Assembly: GCA_020635675.1 (NCBI GenBank)
Contig: JACJZJ010000001.1
Coordinates: 124,001-188,000, forward strand
Reading direction: 5' to 3'
From: Flavobacteriales bacterium
GTDB taxonomy: Bacteria > Bacteroidota > Bacteroidia > Flavobacteriales_F > PHOS-HE28
DNA length: 64,000 nucleotides
A program made the translations under genes and the position numbers. The notes beneath the pieces are model-generated. The model was not told the DNA's origin. It was given only the letters and a program-made list of their open reading frames with translations, and ran no database searches. This document shows, piece by piece, positions 7,938-16,000 of this stretch; the first letter of the stretch is position 1; every line of letters begins with the position of its first letter.

Positions 7938-9088
7938 GTGCGGGTGATATGCTCCGTCTTTCGTCCTTTCCGCTCCGGGGTATGCGATCGTTCCACCATC
8001 AGTTCAACGAACCGGTCGAACAGATAGCGGGCATCGAGGGGGCCCGGTCCTGCCTCCGGATGATATTGGACGCTGAACACGGGTCGTTCTTTCAGGCGAA
8101 TGCCGGCCACGCTTCCATCGTTCAGGTGCACGTGGGTGATCTCCGCATGCGCGCTCGCTTCGGCTTCCTTGCGTTGCACCACGAAGCCATGGTTCTGACT
8201 GGTGATCTCGTCACGCCCCGTCGTGAGGTCCTTCACGGGGTGGTTGATCCCGCGATGGCCATGGTGCATCTTTTCGGTGGGCATGTCCTGGCTCTCGCAC
8301 AGCAGTTGGTGCCCGAGGCAGATGCCGAACATGGGAATACCGGTCCCGGCCATCGCACGGACCAGTTCGACCGTATCCGGCATGGCCGCGGGGTCCCCCG
8401 GTCCATTGCTCAACATGAATCCGTCAGGCCCCCAATCCAGCATCTCCCCGAGTGCGCTGGTCATCGGGAAGACCCGGACCAGACAACCGCGCTCATTGAG
8501 GCAGCGGATGATGTTGGACTTGACACCAAGGTCCAGCAGTGCCACGCGGTGGCGCGTTTCCGTAGGAGCGGACTCGTAGGGTTCGACCGTAGTGACCCGA
8601 CTGGATAGCTCGAGCCCCTGCATCAAGGGAGCGGAGTCCAATCGTTCCTGCAGTTCGCCCAACGCTGTTCCGTCGCTGCAGATCATGGCATTCTGCGCGC
8701 CGTGGTCCCGGATGTGCCGCACGAGCCTGCGCGTATCGATGTCACTGATCCCGACGATCCCCTCGCCGAGCAGGAGGTCGCCTAAGGCACCGTCGGATCC
8801 CGGCCGACTGCGGACATCGCTGAACTTCTTTACGACCAGTCCGGCGATACGCACCGCACCACTTTCCGACTCGATGCCCTTCACCCCATAGTTCCCGATG
8901 TGGGGCGAGGCCATTACCATGATCTGGCCTGTGTAGCTGGGGTCGGTGAAGATCTCCTGGTAACCGGTCATGCCGGTGTTGAAGCAGATCTCCCCGGTGG
9001 TGCTGCCTTGCGCACCGATTGCCCGCCCCTCGAACACCGTTCCATCGGCGAGTAGAAGGATGGCCTTGGGGCGATGGCTGACGAGCAT
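7934..9088 (-). CDS. carA: Carbamoyl-phosphate synthase small (glutaminase) subunit
   Basis: CarA hydrolyses glutamine and passes ammonia to CarB for arginine and pyrimidine synthesis. The 384-residue product starts MLVSHRPKAILLLADGTVFEG, has the N-terminal CPSase domain (CFNTGMTGYQEIFTDPSY), and a class I glutamine amidotransferase domain. Its nucleophile lies in MFGICLGHQLL and the His-Glu pair in QYHPEAGPGP. I used the ATG at 9088: it gives the family length, and an upstream extension to 9259 would run through the rplQ terminator. carB is not in the window. A -7 box lies 8 nt ahead of the ATG. Confidence 0.97.
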   Translation of the reverse strand: MLVSHRPKAILLLADGTVFEGRAIGAQGSTTGEICFNTGMTGYQEIFTDPSYTGQIMVMASPHIGNYGVKGIESESGAVRIAGLVVKKFSDVRSRPGSDGALGDLLLGEGIVGISDIDTRRLVRHIRDHGAQNAMICSDGTALGELQERLDSAPLMQGLELSSRVTTVEPYESAPTETRHRVALLDLGVKSNIIRCLNERGCLVRVFPMTSALGEMLDWGPDGFMLSNGPGDPAAMPDTVELVRAMAGTGIPMFGICLGHQLLCESQDMPTEKMHHGHRGINHPVKDLTTGRDEITSQNHGFVVQRKEAEASAHAEITHVHLNDGSVAGIRLKERPVFSVQYHPEAGPGPLDARYLFDRFVELMVERSHTPERKGRKTEHITRT

Positions 9089-9096
9089 GCGGGGGC

Positions 9097-9104
9097 CAAA
9101 GATA
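9097..9104 (-). promoter_or_regulatory. -7 promoter box of carA
   Basis: TATCTTTG on the minus strand matches TAnnTTTG perfectly. It lies between the rplQ terminator and carA, 8 nt before the carA ATG. The -33 region falls inside the terminator T tract and holds no TTG. It implies a very short or absent 5' leader. Confidence 0.6.
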
Positions 9105-9111
9105 CCGGGGT

Positions 9112-9151
9112 GGAAAAAGAAGGGGCGCCGTTCGGCGCCCCTTCTTTTTCC
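9112..9151 (-). terminator. Strong palindromic terminator at the end of the ribosomal operon
   Basis: A perfect 19-bp inverted repeat (ggaaaaagaaggggcgccg and its complement) closes on a 2-nt loop. The GC-rich core ggggcgccg is flanked by an A tract on one side and a T tract on the other, so it can act as an intrinsic terminator in both directions. It lies 19 bp after the rplQ stop and ends the str-S10-spc-alpha transcript. Confidence 0.92.
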
Positions 9152-9170
9152 ACAGATCGTGGGATCACGG

Positions 9171-9677
9171 TCATTCGGCCTTATCCGCAGCGTCTTCGGC
9201 GGAAGGGGACCCGGACTCGGCGGATGGTGCTTCCGCCGGCTTGGCACCCTTGCCGCCACGACGGCTGCGACGGGTCTTCTTCACCTCGGCGCCTGCTCCA
9301 CCGCTCTTGACGTAGACGTTGTTGAAATCGACCAGTTCGATCATGGCCATTTCGCTGGCATCACCCAGGCGATTGCCCAACTTGATGATGCGTGTGTAGC
9401 CGCCGGCGCGCTCGCCCACCTTGGGGGCCACGTCGCGGAACAGCGCGGCCACGGCTTCCTTGTTCTGAAGGTAGCTGAAGACCGTGCGACGGCTGTGCAT
9501 CGTGTCCGACTTGCTCTTTGTGATCAACGGTTCCACGTAGCGGCGCAAGGCGCGGGCCTTGGCCAGGGTGGTATCGATCCGCTTGTGTTCGATCAGCGAG
9601 CAGGCCAGATTGCTCATCAGGGCGTCCCGATGCGCCTTCTTCCGGCCAAGGGCGTTGTTCTTGTTCCCGTGTCTCAT
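9171..9677 (-). CDS. rplQ: Large ribosomal subunit protein bL17 with extended tail
   Basis: L17 binds 23S rRNA near the exit tunnel. The core (MRHGNKNNALGRKKAHRDALMSNLACSLIEHKRIDTT) is textbook L17. At 168 residues it is about 40-50 longer than the E. coli protein. The extra part is a low-complexity tail, first basic (KKTRRSRRGGKGAK), then Ala/Pro/Ser/Glu-rich and ending AEDAADKAE. Similar tails occur in Bacteroidota L17. It is the last gene of the operon, 36 bp after rpoA and directly before the strong terminator. Confidence 0.97.
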   Translation of the reverse strand: MRHGNKNNALGRKKAHRDALMSNLACSLIEHKRIDTTLAKARALRRYVEPLITKSKSDTMHSRRTVFSYLQNKEAVAALFRDVAPKVGERAGGYTRIIKLGNRLGDASEMAMIELVDFNNVYVKSGGAGAEVKKTRRSRRGGKGAKPAEAPSAESGSPSAEDAADKAE

Positions 9678-9713
9678 CGCAATATCCGTTGGGGTGGTGA
9701 CGCCACCCGTGCC

Positions 9714-10706
9714 TTATTCCTTGTCCAGTTTGTACTTGCTGACGTTCATACCGAAGCTCAGCCCCTTGTTCTCCACGAGGTCCTCCAGTTCGGTCAAGCT
9801 CTTCTTCCCGAAGTTCCGGAACTTCAGCAGGTCGTTCTTGTTGTACGCGACGAGATCGCCGAGCGTTTCGATGTCGGCGGCTTTCAGACAGTTGAGGGCA
9901 CGCACGCTCAGGTCCATATCCACCAGCTTGGTCTTCAACAGTTGCCGCATGTGGAGGCTTGTCTCGTCGAACTCCTCCTCCTGCACGCGCTCCTCCATTT
10001 CCAGGGAGATGCGTTCGTCGCTGAAGAGCATGAAGTGGTGGATGAGGATCTTGGCGGCCTCCTGCAGGGCGTTCTTGGGGTCGATGCTGCCGTCGGTGGT
10101 CACCTCCATCGTGAGCTTCTCATAGTCCGTCTTCTGCTCCACACGGGTGTTCTCCACGGTGTACTTCACGTTCTTGATCGGCGTGAAGATGGAATCGATG
10201 AAAATGGTGCCGATCGGCGCACCTTCCACCTTGTTCTCATCGGCAGGCACGTATCCACGTCCCTTGCCGACGGTCAGTTCCAGGTTGATCTTCACATTGC
10301 CTTCCATGTGGCAGATGGCCAGTTCGGGGTTCAGGACCTGGAAGCCGGTGGTGTGCTTGCCGATGTCACCAGCGGTGAATGCATCCTTGCCGCTGATGGT
10401 CAGGGAGACCTTTTCGATGTTCACGTCCTCGAGCTGACGACGGAAGCGGACCTGTTTGAGGTTGAGCACGATCTCCGTCACGTCCTCGATCACACCTTTG
10501 ATGGTGCTGAACTCGTGCTCAACACCTTCGATGCGGATCGCGGTTATGGCGAAGCCCTCCAAGCTGGACAGGAGGATCCTCCGCAAGGCATTGCCAATGG
10601 TGATCCCGTAGCCGGGCTCGAGGGGACGGAACTCGAAAATGCCGCGTTGTTCGTCGCTTTCGATCATAACGACCTTGTCGGGCCGCTGGAAGTCAAGGAT
10701 GGGCAT
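9714..10706 (-). CDS. rpoA: DNA-directed RNA polymerase alpha subunit
   Basis: The alpha subunit seeds polymerase assembly and contacts promoter DNA and activators. The 330-residue product starts MPILDFQRPDKVVMIES, with the N-terminal dimerisation domain (EPGYGITIGNALRRILLSSLEG) to about residue 235 and the helical C-terminal domain (LNCLKAADIETLGDLVAY). The ATG at 10706 gives the family N-terminus. A longer frame open to 11072 lies inside rpsD and is discarded. It lies 29 bp after rpsD. Confidence 0.98.
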   Translation of the reverse strand: MPILDFQRPDKVVMIESDEQRGIFEFRPLEPGYGITIGNALRRILLSSLEGFAITAIRIEGVEHEFSTIKGVIEDVTEIVLNLKQVRFRRQLEDVNIEKVSLTISGKDAFTAGDIGKHTTGFQVLNPELAICHMEGNVKINLELTVGKGRGYVPADENKVEGAPIGTIFIDSIFTPIKNVKYTVENTRVEQKTDYEKLTMEVTTDGSIDPKNALQEAAKILIHHFMLFSDERISLEMEERVQEEEFDETSLHMRQLLKTKLVDMDLSVRALNCLKAADIETLGDLVAYNKNDLLKFRNFGKKSLTELEDLVENKGLSFGMNVSKYKLDKE

Positions 10707-10735
10707 GGGTGTTCCTTTCGGTTGGGTTTCGTTCT

Positions 10736-11341
10736 TTACTTGGAGTACAATTCGACGATGAGCTGCTCGCGAATGTTCTCCGGGATCTGTGCACGCTCCG
10801 GCATGGACAACATCTTTCCGGTCATGTTGGAGCCGTCCCATTCGAGCCAGTCGAACCGCTGGCCGTTCACGGCCACGCTGTTGGTGATGGCCTCCAAGGC
10901 GCGGCTCTTCTCCCGCACGCTCACTTGATCGCCCGGGCGCAGGGTGTAGCTGGGTACGTTCACTACCTTCCGGTTCACCGTGATGTGGCCGTGGCCCACC
11001 AACTGGCGTGCCGCGCGTCGGGTGGGCGCGATGCCCAAACGATACACGGTATTGTCGAGCCGTGCTTCGCACAGCTGAAGCAGCGTCTCACCTGTGATCC
11101 CCTTCTTGCTGGCGGCCGCGTGGAACATCTTCTCGAACTGGCGTTCGAGAATGCCGTACGTGTATTTCGCCTTCTGCTTTTCCTGGAGTTGCAGGGCATA
11201 TTCGCTCTCCTTGCGTCGGCGTCGGTTCGGGCCGTGCTGGCCAGGCCCATAGGGCTTGCGCTCCATCCACTTGTCCTCGCCGTAGATGGGCTCCTTGAAC
11301 TTTCGGGCGATCTTGGTCTGTGGTCCTCTGTAACGTGCCAT
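10736..11341 (-). CDS. rpsD: Small ribosomal subunit protein uS4
   Basis: S4 is a primary 16S rRNA binder that starts 30S body assembly. The 201-residue product has the start MARYRGPQTKIARKFKEP and the S4 RNA-binding domain with LDNTVYRLGIAPTRRAARQLVGHGHI. It lacks the zinc-binding cysteine cluster near the N-terminus (CYxxC type), so it is the zinc-independent form. It is 24 bp after rpsK and 29 bp before rpoA, the usual alpha-operon order. Confidence 0.98.
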   Translation of the reverse strand: MARYRGPQTKIARKFKEPIYGEDKWMERKPYGPGQHGPNRRRRKESEYALQLQEKQKAKYTYGILERQFEKMFHAAASKKGITGETLLQLCEARLDNTVYRLGIAPTRRAARQLVGHGHITVNRKVVNVPSYTLRPGDQVSVREKSRALEAITNSVAVNGQRFDWLEWDGSNMTGKMLSMPERAQIPENIREQLIVELYSK

Positions 11342-11365
11342 GGTGCTTCTCTGCTTTGTGCCGGA

Positions 11366-11767
11366 TCAGACGCGGCGCTTCTTCGGGGGCCGGCAGCCGT
11401 TGTGCGGCATGGGGGTGATGTCCACGATCTCGGTGACCTCAACGCCGGAGTTGTGCAGGGCACGGATGGCGCTTTCGCGTCCGCTTCCCGGACCCCTGAC
11501 GAACACCTTGACCTTGCGCAGGCCGAGTTCGAAGGCCTCGCGAGCCGCCTCTTCGGCGCTCACCTGCCCGGCGTAGGGCGTGTTCTTCTTGCTGCCCCGA
11601 AAGCCCTGCTTGCCGGAGGATGACCAGCTGATCACCTCGCCCTTGTTGTTCGTTAGGCTGATGATCAGATTGTTGAAGGTGGCGTGGATGTGGGCCTGTC
11701 CGTGGGACTCCACATGCACGTTCTTCTTCTTCTTCTTGGCGCTTCCGCCTTTTTCCTGTTTTGCCAT
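11366..11767 (-). CDS. rpsK: Small ribosomal subunit protein uS11
   Basis: S11 lines the mRNA exit region of the 30S platform. The 133-residue product begins with a Lys-rich segment (MAKQEKGGSAKKKKKNVHVE), then HIHATFNNLIISLTNNKGEVISWSS and GPGSGRESAIRAL, and ends NGCRPPKKRRV, all characteristic. The 74-bp spacer before it is the longest inside the ribosomal operon and holds a 20-codon mini-ORF overlapping the rpsM stop. Confidence 0.98.
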   Translation of the reverse strand: MAKQEKGGSAKKKKKNVHVESHGQAHIHATFNNLIISLTNNKGEVISWSSSGKQGFRGSKKNTPYAGQVSAEEAAREAFELGLRKVKVFVRGPGSGRESAIRALHNSGVEVTEIVDITPMPHNGCRPPKKRRV

Positions 11768-11841
11768 TGTCTTGATCGGTCAGTTCAGGTGATGCGCCGG
11801 GTCCCGCTCCATCATGAAGGGTCCGGTCGCGTCCACCGTCA

Positions 11842-12219
11842 TCACTTGGTCGCTTTCTTCTTGTTGGCCACGGTCTTGCGCTTGCCTTTCCGCGTGCGGC
11901 TGTTGGTACGCGTGCGTTGGCCGCGTACTGGTAGCCCGACCCGATGGCGGAGCCCACGATAGCAGCCGATGTCCATCAGGCGTTTGATGTTCAGTTGTGT
12001 CTCGGAGCGCAGCGCACCCTCCACCTTCACGTGGTCATTGATGTACTGCCGGATGTGGGCCTGTTCCTCATCGGACCAGTCGTCCACCTTCTTGTCGGGG
12101 TCAACTCCGGCGCCCTGGAGGACCTCCATTGCGGTGTTCCTCCCAATGCCATAGATGTAGGTGAGGCCTATGCAGCCCCGCTTGTGCTTGGGAAGGTCGA
12201 TGCCTGCGATACGTGCCAT
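11842..12219 (-). CDS. rpsM: Small ribosomal subunit protein uS13
   Basis: S13 sits on the 30S head and contacts the P-site tRNA and 50S subunit. The 125-residue product shows MARIAGIDLPKHKRGCIGLTYIYGIG, the helix-hairpin-helix region, and the C-terminal GLRHRVGLPVRGQRTRTNSRT signature with a basic tail. It is 16 bp after rpmJ. Its stop overlaps the ATG of a 20-codon reading frame (TGATG). Confidence 0.98.
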   Translation of the reverse strand: MARIAGIDLPKHKRGCIGLTYIYGIGRNTAMEVLQGAGVDPDKKVDDWSDEEQAHIRQYINDHVKVEGALRSETQLNIKRLMDIGCYRGLRHRVGLPVRGQRTRTNSRTRKGKRKTVANKKKATK

Positions 12220-12235
12220 GTCGCTCTGGGTGTGA

Positions 12236-12352
12236 TCAGCCTTGACGCTGCTTGAACTTCGGGTTCTTCTTGTTGATGATGTACAGACGCCCCTTGCGGC
12301 GGACGATCTTGCAGTCCACCGAGCGTTTCTTGATTGATGCCCTGACCTTCAT
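12236..12352 (-). CDS. rpmJ: Large ribosomal subunit protein bL36
   Basis: This 38-residue gene is too short for most ORF cut-offs; I read it directly from the minus strand. The product starts MKVRASIKKRSVDCKIVRRK, continues GRLYIINKKNPK and ends FKQRQG, the classic L36 sequence. Only one cysteine (Cys14) of the zinc-ribbon set remains, so this is the zinc-independent C-minus form. It lies between infA (11 bp) and rpsM (16 bp), its usual place. Confidence 0.97.
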   Translation of the reverse strand: MKVRASIKKRSVDCKIVRRKGRLYIINKKNPKFKQRQG

Positions 12353-12363
12353 CGGTTCGATTC

Positions 12364-12585
12364 TTAGCTCTTGTAACGGAAGGTGATCCGGCCCTTGGAA
12401 AGGTCATAAGGGCTCATTTCCACTTTGACCTTGTCGCCCGGCAGGATCCTGATATAATGCATGCGCATCTTGCCGCTGATATGGGCCGTGATCACGTGCC
12501 CGTTCTCCAGCTCCACGCGGAACATGGCGTTGCTCAGCGCCTCTTTGATGACGCCGTCCTGCTCGATGTTCCCCGTCTTGCTCAT
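12364..12585 (-). CDS. infA: Translation initiation factor IF-1
   Basis: IF-1 occupies the 30S A site during initiation. The 73-residue product is a single OB-fold/S1 domain with GVIKEALSNAMFRVELENGH, GKMRMHYIRILPGDKVKVE and SPYDLSKGRITFRYKS, all canonical. It is 40 bp after map and 11 bp before rpmJ. Confidence 0.98.
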   Translation of the reverse strand: MSKTGNIEQDGVIKEALSNAMFRVELENGHVITAHISGKMRMHYIRILPGDKVKVEMSPYDLSKGRITFRYKS

Positions 12586-12625
12586 GCTCCTTTCCTTCTT
12601 CCTTTTCCTTCGTTGTCCTTTCGTT

Positions 12626-13453
12626 TCATCGTGGTGCTACCTCCGCGTTCGACCCCACATGCCACATGTTCCGCTCCCTCAGCACATCCTCGATGTGACC
12701 GAAGGTGGAGAGGACCTCTGCTTTTCCGGTGCGCACGGCGACCGTGTGCTCGAAGTGGGCGCTCGGGCTGGCATCATGCGTGATGATCGTCCAGCCATCC
12801 TCGAGCTGCCGGACATCCCGACCGCCCATGTTGATCATCGGCTCGATGGCGATCACCATGCCCTCCTTCAACTTCACGCCGTGCCCGCGACGACCGTAAT
12901 TGGGCACCTCGGGTGCCACGTGCAGTTCGCGCCCCACACCGTGTCCTACCAGCTCCCGGACCACGCCGTAGCGATGTGATTCGGCATGTCGCTGGATCGC
13001 GAAACCGATGTCGCCTGTCCGCTCCCCGTCCACGGCATGTTCGATACCGAGCAAGAGGCATTCATAGGTCACCTGCATCAGCCGTTGCACCCGTTCGTCC
13101 ACCTCACCTACTGCGAAGGTGTAGGCACTGTCACCGTAGAATCCGTTCATCCGTACCCCGCAGTCGACGCTGACGATGCAGCCATCCGGCAGGGGAACGT
13201 CGTTCGGTATGCCGTGCACCACTTGGTCGTTCACCGAGGTGCACAAGGACGCGGGGAAGCCGTTGTATCCCTTGAAGGCCGGTTCACCGCCGTGGTCGCG
13301 GATATGCTCCTCGGCCACTTTGTCCAGTTCCTCCGTCGTCGCGCCAGGCCGAAGATGGCGTGCCACCTCGGCCAAGGTCCTCCCAACAAGCAAAGAACTC
13401 TCCCTCACCAGTGCGATCTGTTCATCGCTAAGATGGTCCACGGTCTTCGCCAT
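12626..13453 (-). CDS. map: Type I methionine aminopeptidase
   Basis: Map removes the initiator methionine from nascent proteins. The 275-residue product has all five metal ligands at the E. coli positions: Asp97 and Asp108 (VSVDCG, YGDSAYTF), His171 (GHGVGRELH), Glu204 (IEPM) and Glu235 (HFEHTV). The substrate-binding His80 is in VVHGIPND. The C-terminal extension past HTVAV is about 20 residues longer than in E. coli. The gene is 3 bp after secY, a placement shared with many bacteria outside the Proteobacteria. Confidence 0.97.
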   Translation of the reverse strand: MAKTVDHLSDEQIALVRESSLLVGRTLAEVARHLRPGATTEELDKVAEEHIRDHGGEPAFKGYNGFPASLCTSVNDQVVHGIPNDVPLPDGCIVSVDCGVRMNGFYGDSAYTFAVGEVDERVQRLMQVTYECLLLGIEHAVDGERTGDIGFAIQRHAESHRYGVVRELVGHGVGRELHVAPEVPNYGRRGHGVKLKEGMVIAIEPMINMGGRDVRQLEDGWTIITHDASPSAHFEHTVAVRTGKAEVLSTFGHIEDVLRERNMWHVGSNAEVAPR

Positions 13454-13456
13454 GTC

Positions 13457-14779
13457 CTATCCCACCATGCCGTAGGCCGCTCCTGTTCTGCCTTTGATGC
13501 GACCTGTCTTCATCAGGCCGTCGTAATGTCTCATCAACAGATGGCTCTCGATCTGCTGGAGCGTGTCCAGCAATACCCCCACCATGATCAACAGCGATGT
13601 GCCGCCGAAGAAATGGGCGAACCCCTGCTTGATACCGAACATTTGCGCGAACGTGGGCAGGATCGCCACGATACCCAGGAATATGGCACCGGGCAGCGTG
13701 ATCCTGGACAACAATTCGTCGATGTGATCGGCGGTCTGTTTGCCGGGCTTCACACCTGGTATGAACCCACCGTTCCGCTTCATGTCATCGGACAATTGGT
13801 TCGGGTTCACCGTGATCGCCGTGTAGAAGTAGGTGAACATGACGACCATGAGAAAGAGGCTGAAATTGTAGAACCAACCCTGCGCGTTGGCCAGGCTGAT
13901 GAGCCATTGGGGCGGGTTGTCGAACGCTTGTGCGATGTACATGGGGATCAGCACGATGGCCTGCGCGAAAATGATCGGCATGACCCCGGCCGCGTTCACC
14001 TTCAACGGAATATAGTTCCGTACCCCGCCGAATTGCTTGTTGCCCTGCACACGTTTGGCGAACTGCACCGGGATCCGGCGCGTGCCTTGGACGAGCAATA
14101 TGCAGCCCGCGATGATCAGCACCCAGAGCACCACTTCCACGAGCAGCAGAACGAGGCCTCCTCCTCCCGGGCCCATGCGGCCGACGACCTCCTGCGCAAA
14201 GCTCTGGGGGAACCTTGCGAGGATCCCGATCATGATGATCAACGAGATGCCGTTGCCCAATCCGCGTTCGGTGATCCGTTCACCGAGCCACATCACGAAC
14301 AGGGTCGAACACGTGAGGATGAGGACGCTCGTGAACAGCCAGAATTGACTGTCGGGACGGGCCCCACTGTCGATGGTGGCATAGATGTAACCGGGCGCTT
14401 GGAACACGCAGATAAGGATGGTCAGATAGCGGGTCCATTGGTTGATCTTCCTTCGACCGCTCTCCTCGCGCTGCATCTTCTGCACGGCGGGCACTGCGAT
14501 GCCCATCAGCTGCATGATGATGCTGGCACTGATGTAGGGCATGATCCCGAGCGCGAAGATGGACGCCCGTGTGAAGGCACCTCCGGTGAACAGCGAAAGG
14601 ATCTCCACCAGGCCGCCTCCCCCCGTAGAGCTTGAGGCCAGACGGGCGCTGTCGACACCGGGCAGCACGACAAAGCTGCCGATGCGATACACCAGCAACA
14701 GGCCGAGCGTGATCAGGATCCGCGTGCGAAGCTCCTCGATCCGCCAGATGTTCTTGATCGTATCGATCAGGTTCTTCAT
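13457..14779 (-). CDS. secY: Protein translocase subunit SecY
   Basis: SecY is the channel of the SecYEG translocon, which would deliver the many signal-peptide proteins of this window to the periplasm. The 440-residue product has the usual ten hydrophobic segments, the N-terminal IKNIWRIEELRTRILITLGLL, the plug region, and the cytoplasmic loop segment FAKRVQGNKQFGG. It begins inside the rplO stop (4-bp overlap), so the two are translationally coupled. Confidence 0.98.
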   Translation of the reverse strand: MKNLIDTIKNIWRIEELRTRILITLGLLLVYRIGSFVVLPGVDSARLASSSTGGGGLVEILSLFTGGAFTRASIFALGIMPYISASIIMQLMGIAVPAVQKMQREESGRRKINQWTRYLTILICVFQAPGYIYATIDSGARPDSQFWLFTSVLILTCSTLFVMWLGERITERGLGNGISLIIMIGILARFPQSFAQEVVGRMGPGGGGLVLLLVEVVLWVLIIAGCILLVQGTRRIPVQFAKRVQGNKQFGGVRNYIPLKVNAAGVMPIIFAQAIVLIPMYIAQAFDNPPQWLISLANAQGWFYNFSLFLMVVMFTYFYTAITVNPNQLSDDMKRNGGFIPGVKPGKQTADHIDELLSRITLPGAIFLGIVAILPTFAQMFGIKQGFAHFFGGTSLLIMVGVLLDTLQQIESHLLMRHYDGLMKTGRIKGRTGAAYGMVG

Positions 14780-15234
14780 GCTTTCCGCTCGATGATCTCC
14801 ACCTTGCCGCCAGCTTTCTCGATGGCCGCCTTTGCGGTGGCGCTGAACGCGTGGGCCTTTACGTCGATCGAAGCGGTCATCGCTCCGCGCCCGAGCACCT
14901 TCAGCAGATCGTTCTTACCGATGAGGCCGTTCTCCCGGAGCACGTCGGGGTCGAGGGCCTTGAGCTTCTTTTTGTCCACCAAGGCCTGGAGCGCATCCAG
15001 GTTGATGCCCTTGTACTCCACGCGTGTTGGGTTCGTGAAGCCGAACTTGGGCACGCGCCGCTGCAGCGGCATCTGGCCGCCTTCGAAGCCGCGCTTGCGG
15101 CTGTAGCCGCTGCGGCTTTGTGCGCCCTTATGGCCACGCGTGCTCGTGCCGCCACGGCCGCTTCCCTGGCCGCGTCCGATGCGCTTCTCCTTCTTCGTGG
15201 CCCCTTTGGCGGGCTTGAGGTTGGTGAGGTCCAT
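14776..15234 (-). CDS. rplO: Large ribosomal subunit protein uL15
   Basis: L15 is a late 50S assembly protein. The 152-residue product starts MDLTNLKPAKGATKKEKRIG, followed by GRGQGSGRGGTSTRGHKG and GFEGGQMPLQRRVPKFGF, all diagnostic. Its stop overlaps the secY start (ATGA), the only overlap in the spc region apart from those at rpsQ and rplE. Confidence 0.98.
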   Translation of the reverse strand: MDLTNLKPAKGATKKEKRIGRGQGSGRGGTSTRGHKGAQSRSGYSRKRGFEGGQMPLQRRVPKFGFTNPTRVEYKGINLDALQALVDKKKLKALDPDVLRENGLIGKNDLLKVLGRGAMTASIDVKAHAFSATAKAAIEKAGGKVEIIERKA

Positions 15235-15254
15235 TGCTCTCGCTTCGTTGTGGT

Positions 15255-15437
15255 TCAGGCCTGCTCTTCGACCGTCACCAGGTGTTGCACTTTGGCCACC
15301 ATTCCCCGCACTTGCGGTGTGGCCTCCAGTTCATTGCGCTTGCCGATGCGACCCAAACCGAGGGCACGCAGGGTGTCCTTCTGACGCTTGGGCGTCTTGA
15401 TCTCGCTGCGCGTCTGGGTGATGATCAACTTGCTCAT
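15255..15437 (-). CDS. rpmD: Large ribosomal subunit protein uL30
   Basis: L30 is a small 23S rRNA-binding protein. The 60-residue product contains LIITQTRSEIKTPKRQKDTL and RALGLGRIGKRNE, the family hallmark. It lies in the normal rpsE-rpmD-rplO order. The start is preceded by GAACGACC, a context repeated at several ribosomal genes here, rather than by a Shine-Dalgarno sequence. Confidence 0.97.
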   Translation of the reverse strand: MSKLIITQTRSEIKTPKRQKDTLRALGLGRIGKRNELEATPQVRGMVAKVQHLVTVEEQA

Positions 15438-15467
15438 GGTCGTTCGAATGGCCAGTTCCAGGCGGGA

Positions 15468-15986
15468 TTATCCGTTGAACACTTTTTCGATGGACACGCT
15501 GCGAAGCTGTGCGACCGCATTGGCATCACGCATGTCCATAAGCGCGCTGATCGTGGCCTTCACCACGTTGTGGGGGTTGCTGCTGCCCTTGCTCTTGGCA
15601 AGTACGTCGGTGACACCGACGCTCTCGAGCACCGCGCGCATGGCACCCCCGGCGATAACGCCGGTACCATGTGCGGCAGGCTTCAGGAATACGCGAGCCC
15701 CCGCGAACTTGCCTTCCTGGCTGTGCGGAATGGTCCCCTTGCGCACGGGCACCTTCACCAGGTTCTTCTTGGCGTCATCGATCCCTTTGGCGATGGCCTC
15801 CTGGACCTCCTTGGCCTTACCAAGGCCATGACCCACCACGCCGTTCTCGTTGCCCACCACCACGATGGCGGAGAAGGTGAAGGTGCGACCACCCTTGGTC
15901 ACCTTGGTCACACGGTTCAGGGCCACGAGCCGGTCCTTCAGTTCCAGATCGCTGCTGCGTACTTTCTTGACGGTTGCTGCTTCCAT
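15468..15986 (-). CDS. rpsE: Small ribosomal subunit protein uS5
   Basis: S5 helps decoding fidelity and mRNA unwinding at the 30S entry pore. The 172-residue product has the S5 double-stranded RNA-binding domain (LVALNRVTKVTKGGRTFTF, VGHGLGKAKEVQEAI) and the C-terminal domain (GTGVIAGGAMRAVLESVG, SSNPHNVVKAT). It shows no evident spectinomycin-resistance change in the VTKGGR loop. It is 14 bp after rplR. Confidence 0.98.
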   Translation of the reverse strand: MEAATVKKVRSSDLELKDRLVALNRVTKVTKGGRTFTFSAIVVVGNENGVVGHGLGKAKEVQEAIAKGIDDAKKNLVKVPVRKGTIPHSQEGKFAGARVFLKPAAHGTGVIAGGAMRAVLESVGVTDVLAKSKGSSNPHNVVKATISALMDMRDANAVAQLRSVSIEKVFNG

Positions 15987-16000
15987 AGTGGTTCGGAGGA

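Noticed and set aside
8970..10928. 652-codon open frame on the plus strand
   Set aside because: It is antisense to carA, rplQ and rpoA, which are firmly identified. Long shadow frames are expected in GC-rich coding DNA, and the translation shows no family resemblance.
12986..14635. 549-codon open frame on the plus strand
   Set aside because: It is antisense to map and secY; the His/Asp/Arg-rich translation is typical of a reverse-strand shadow.
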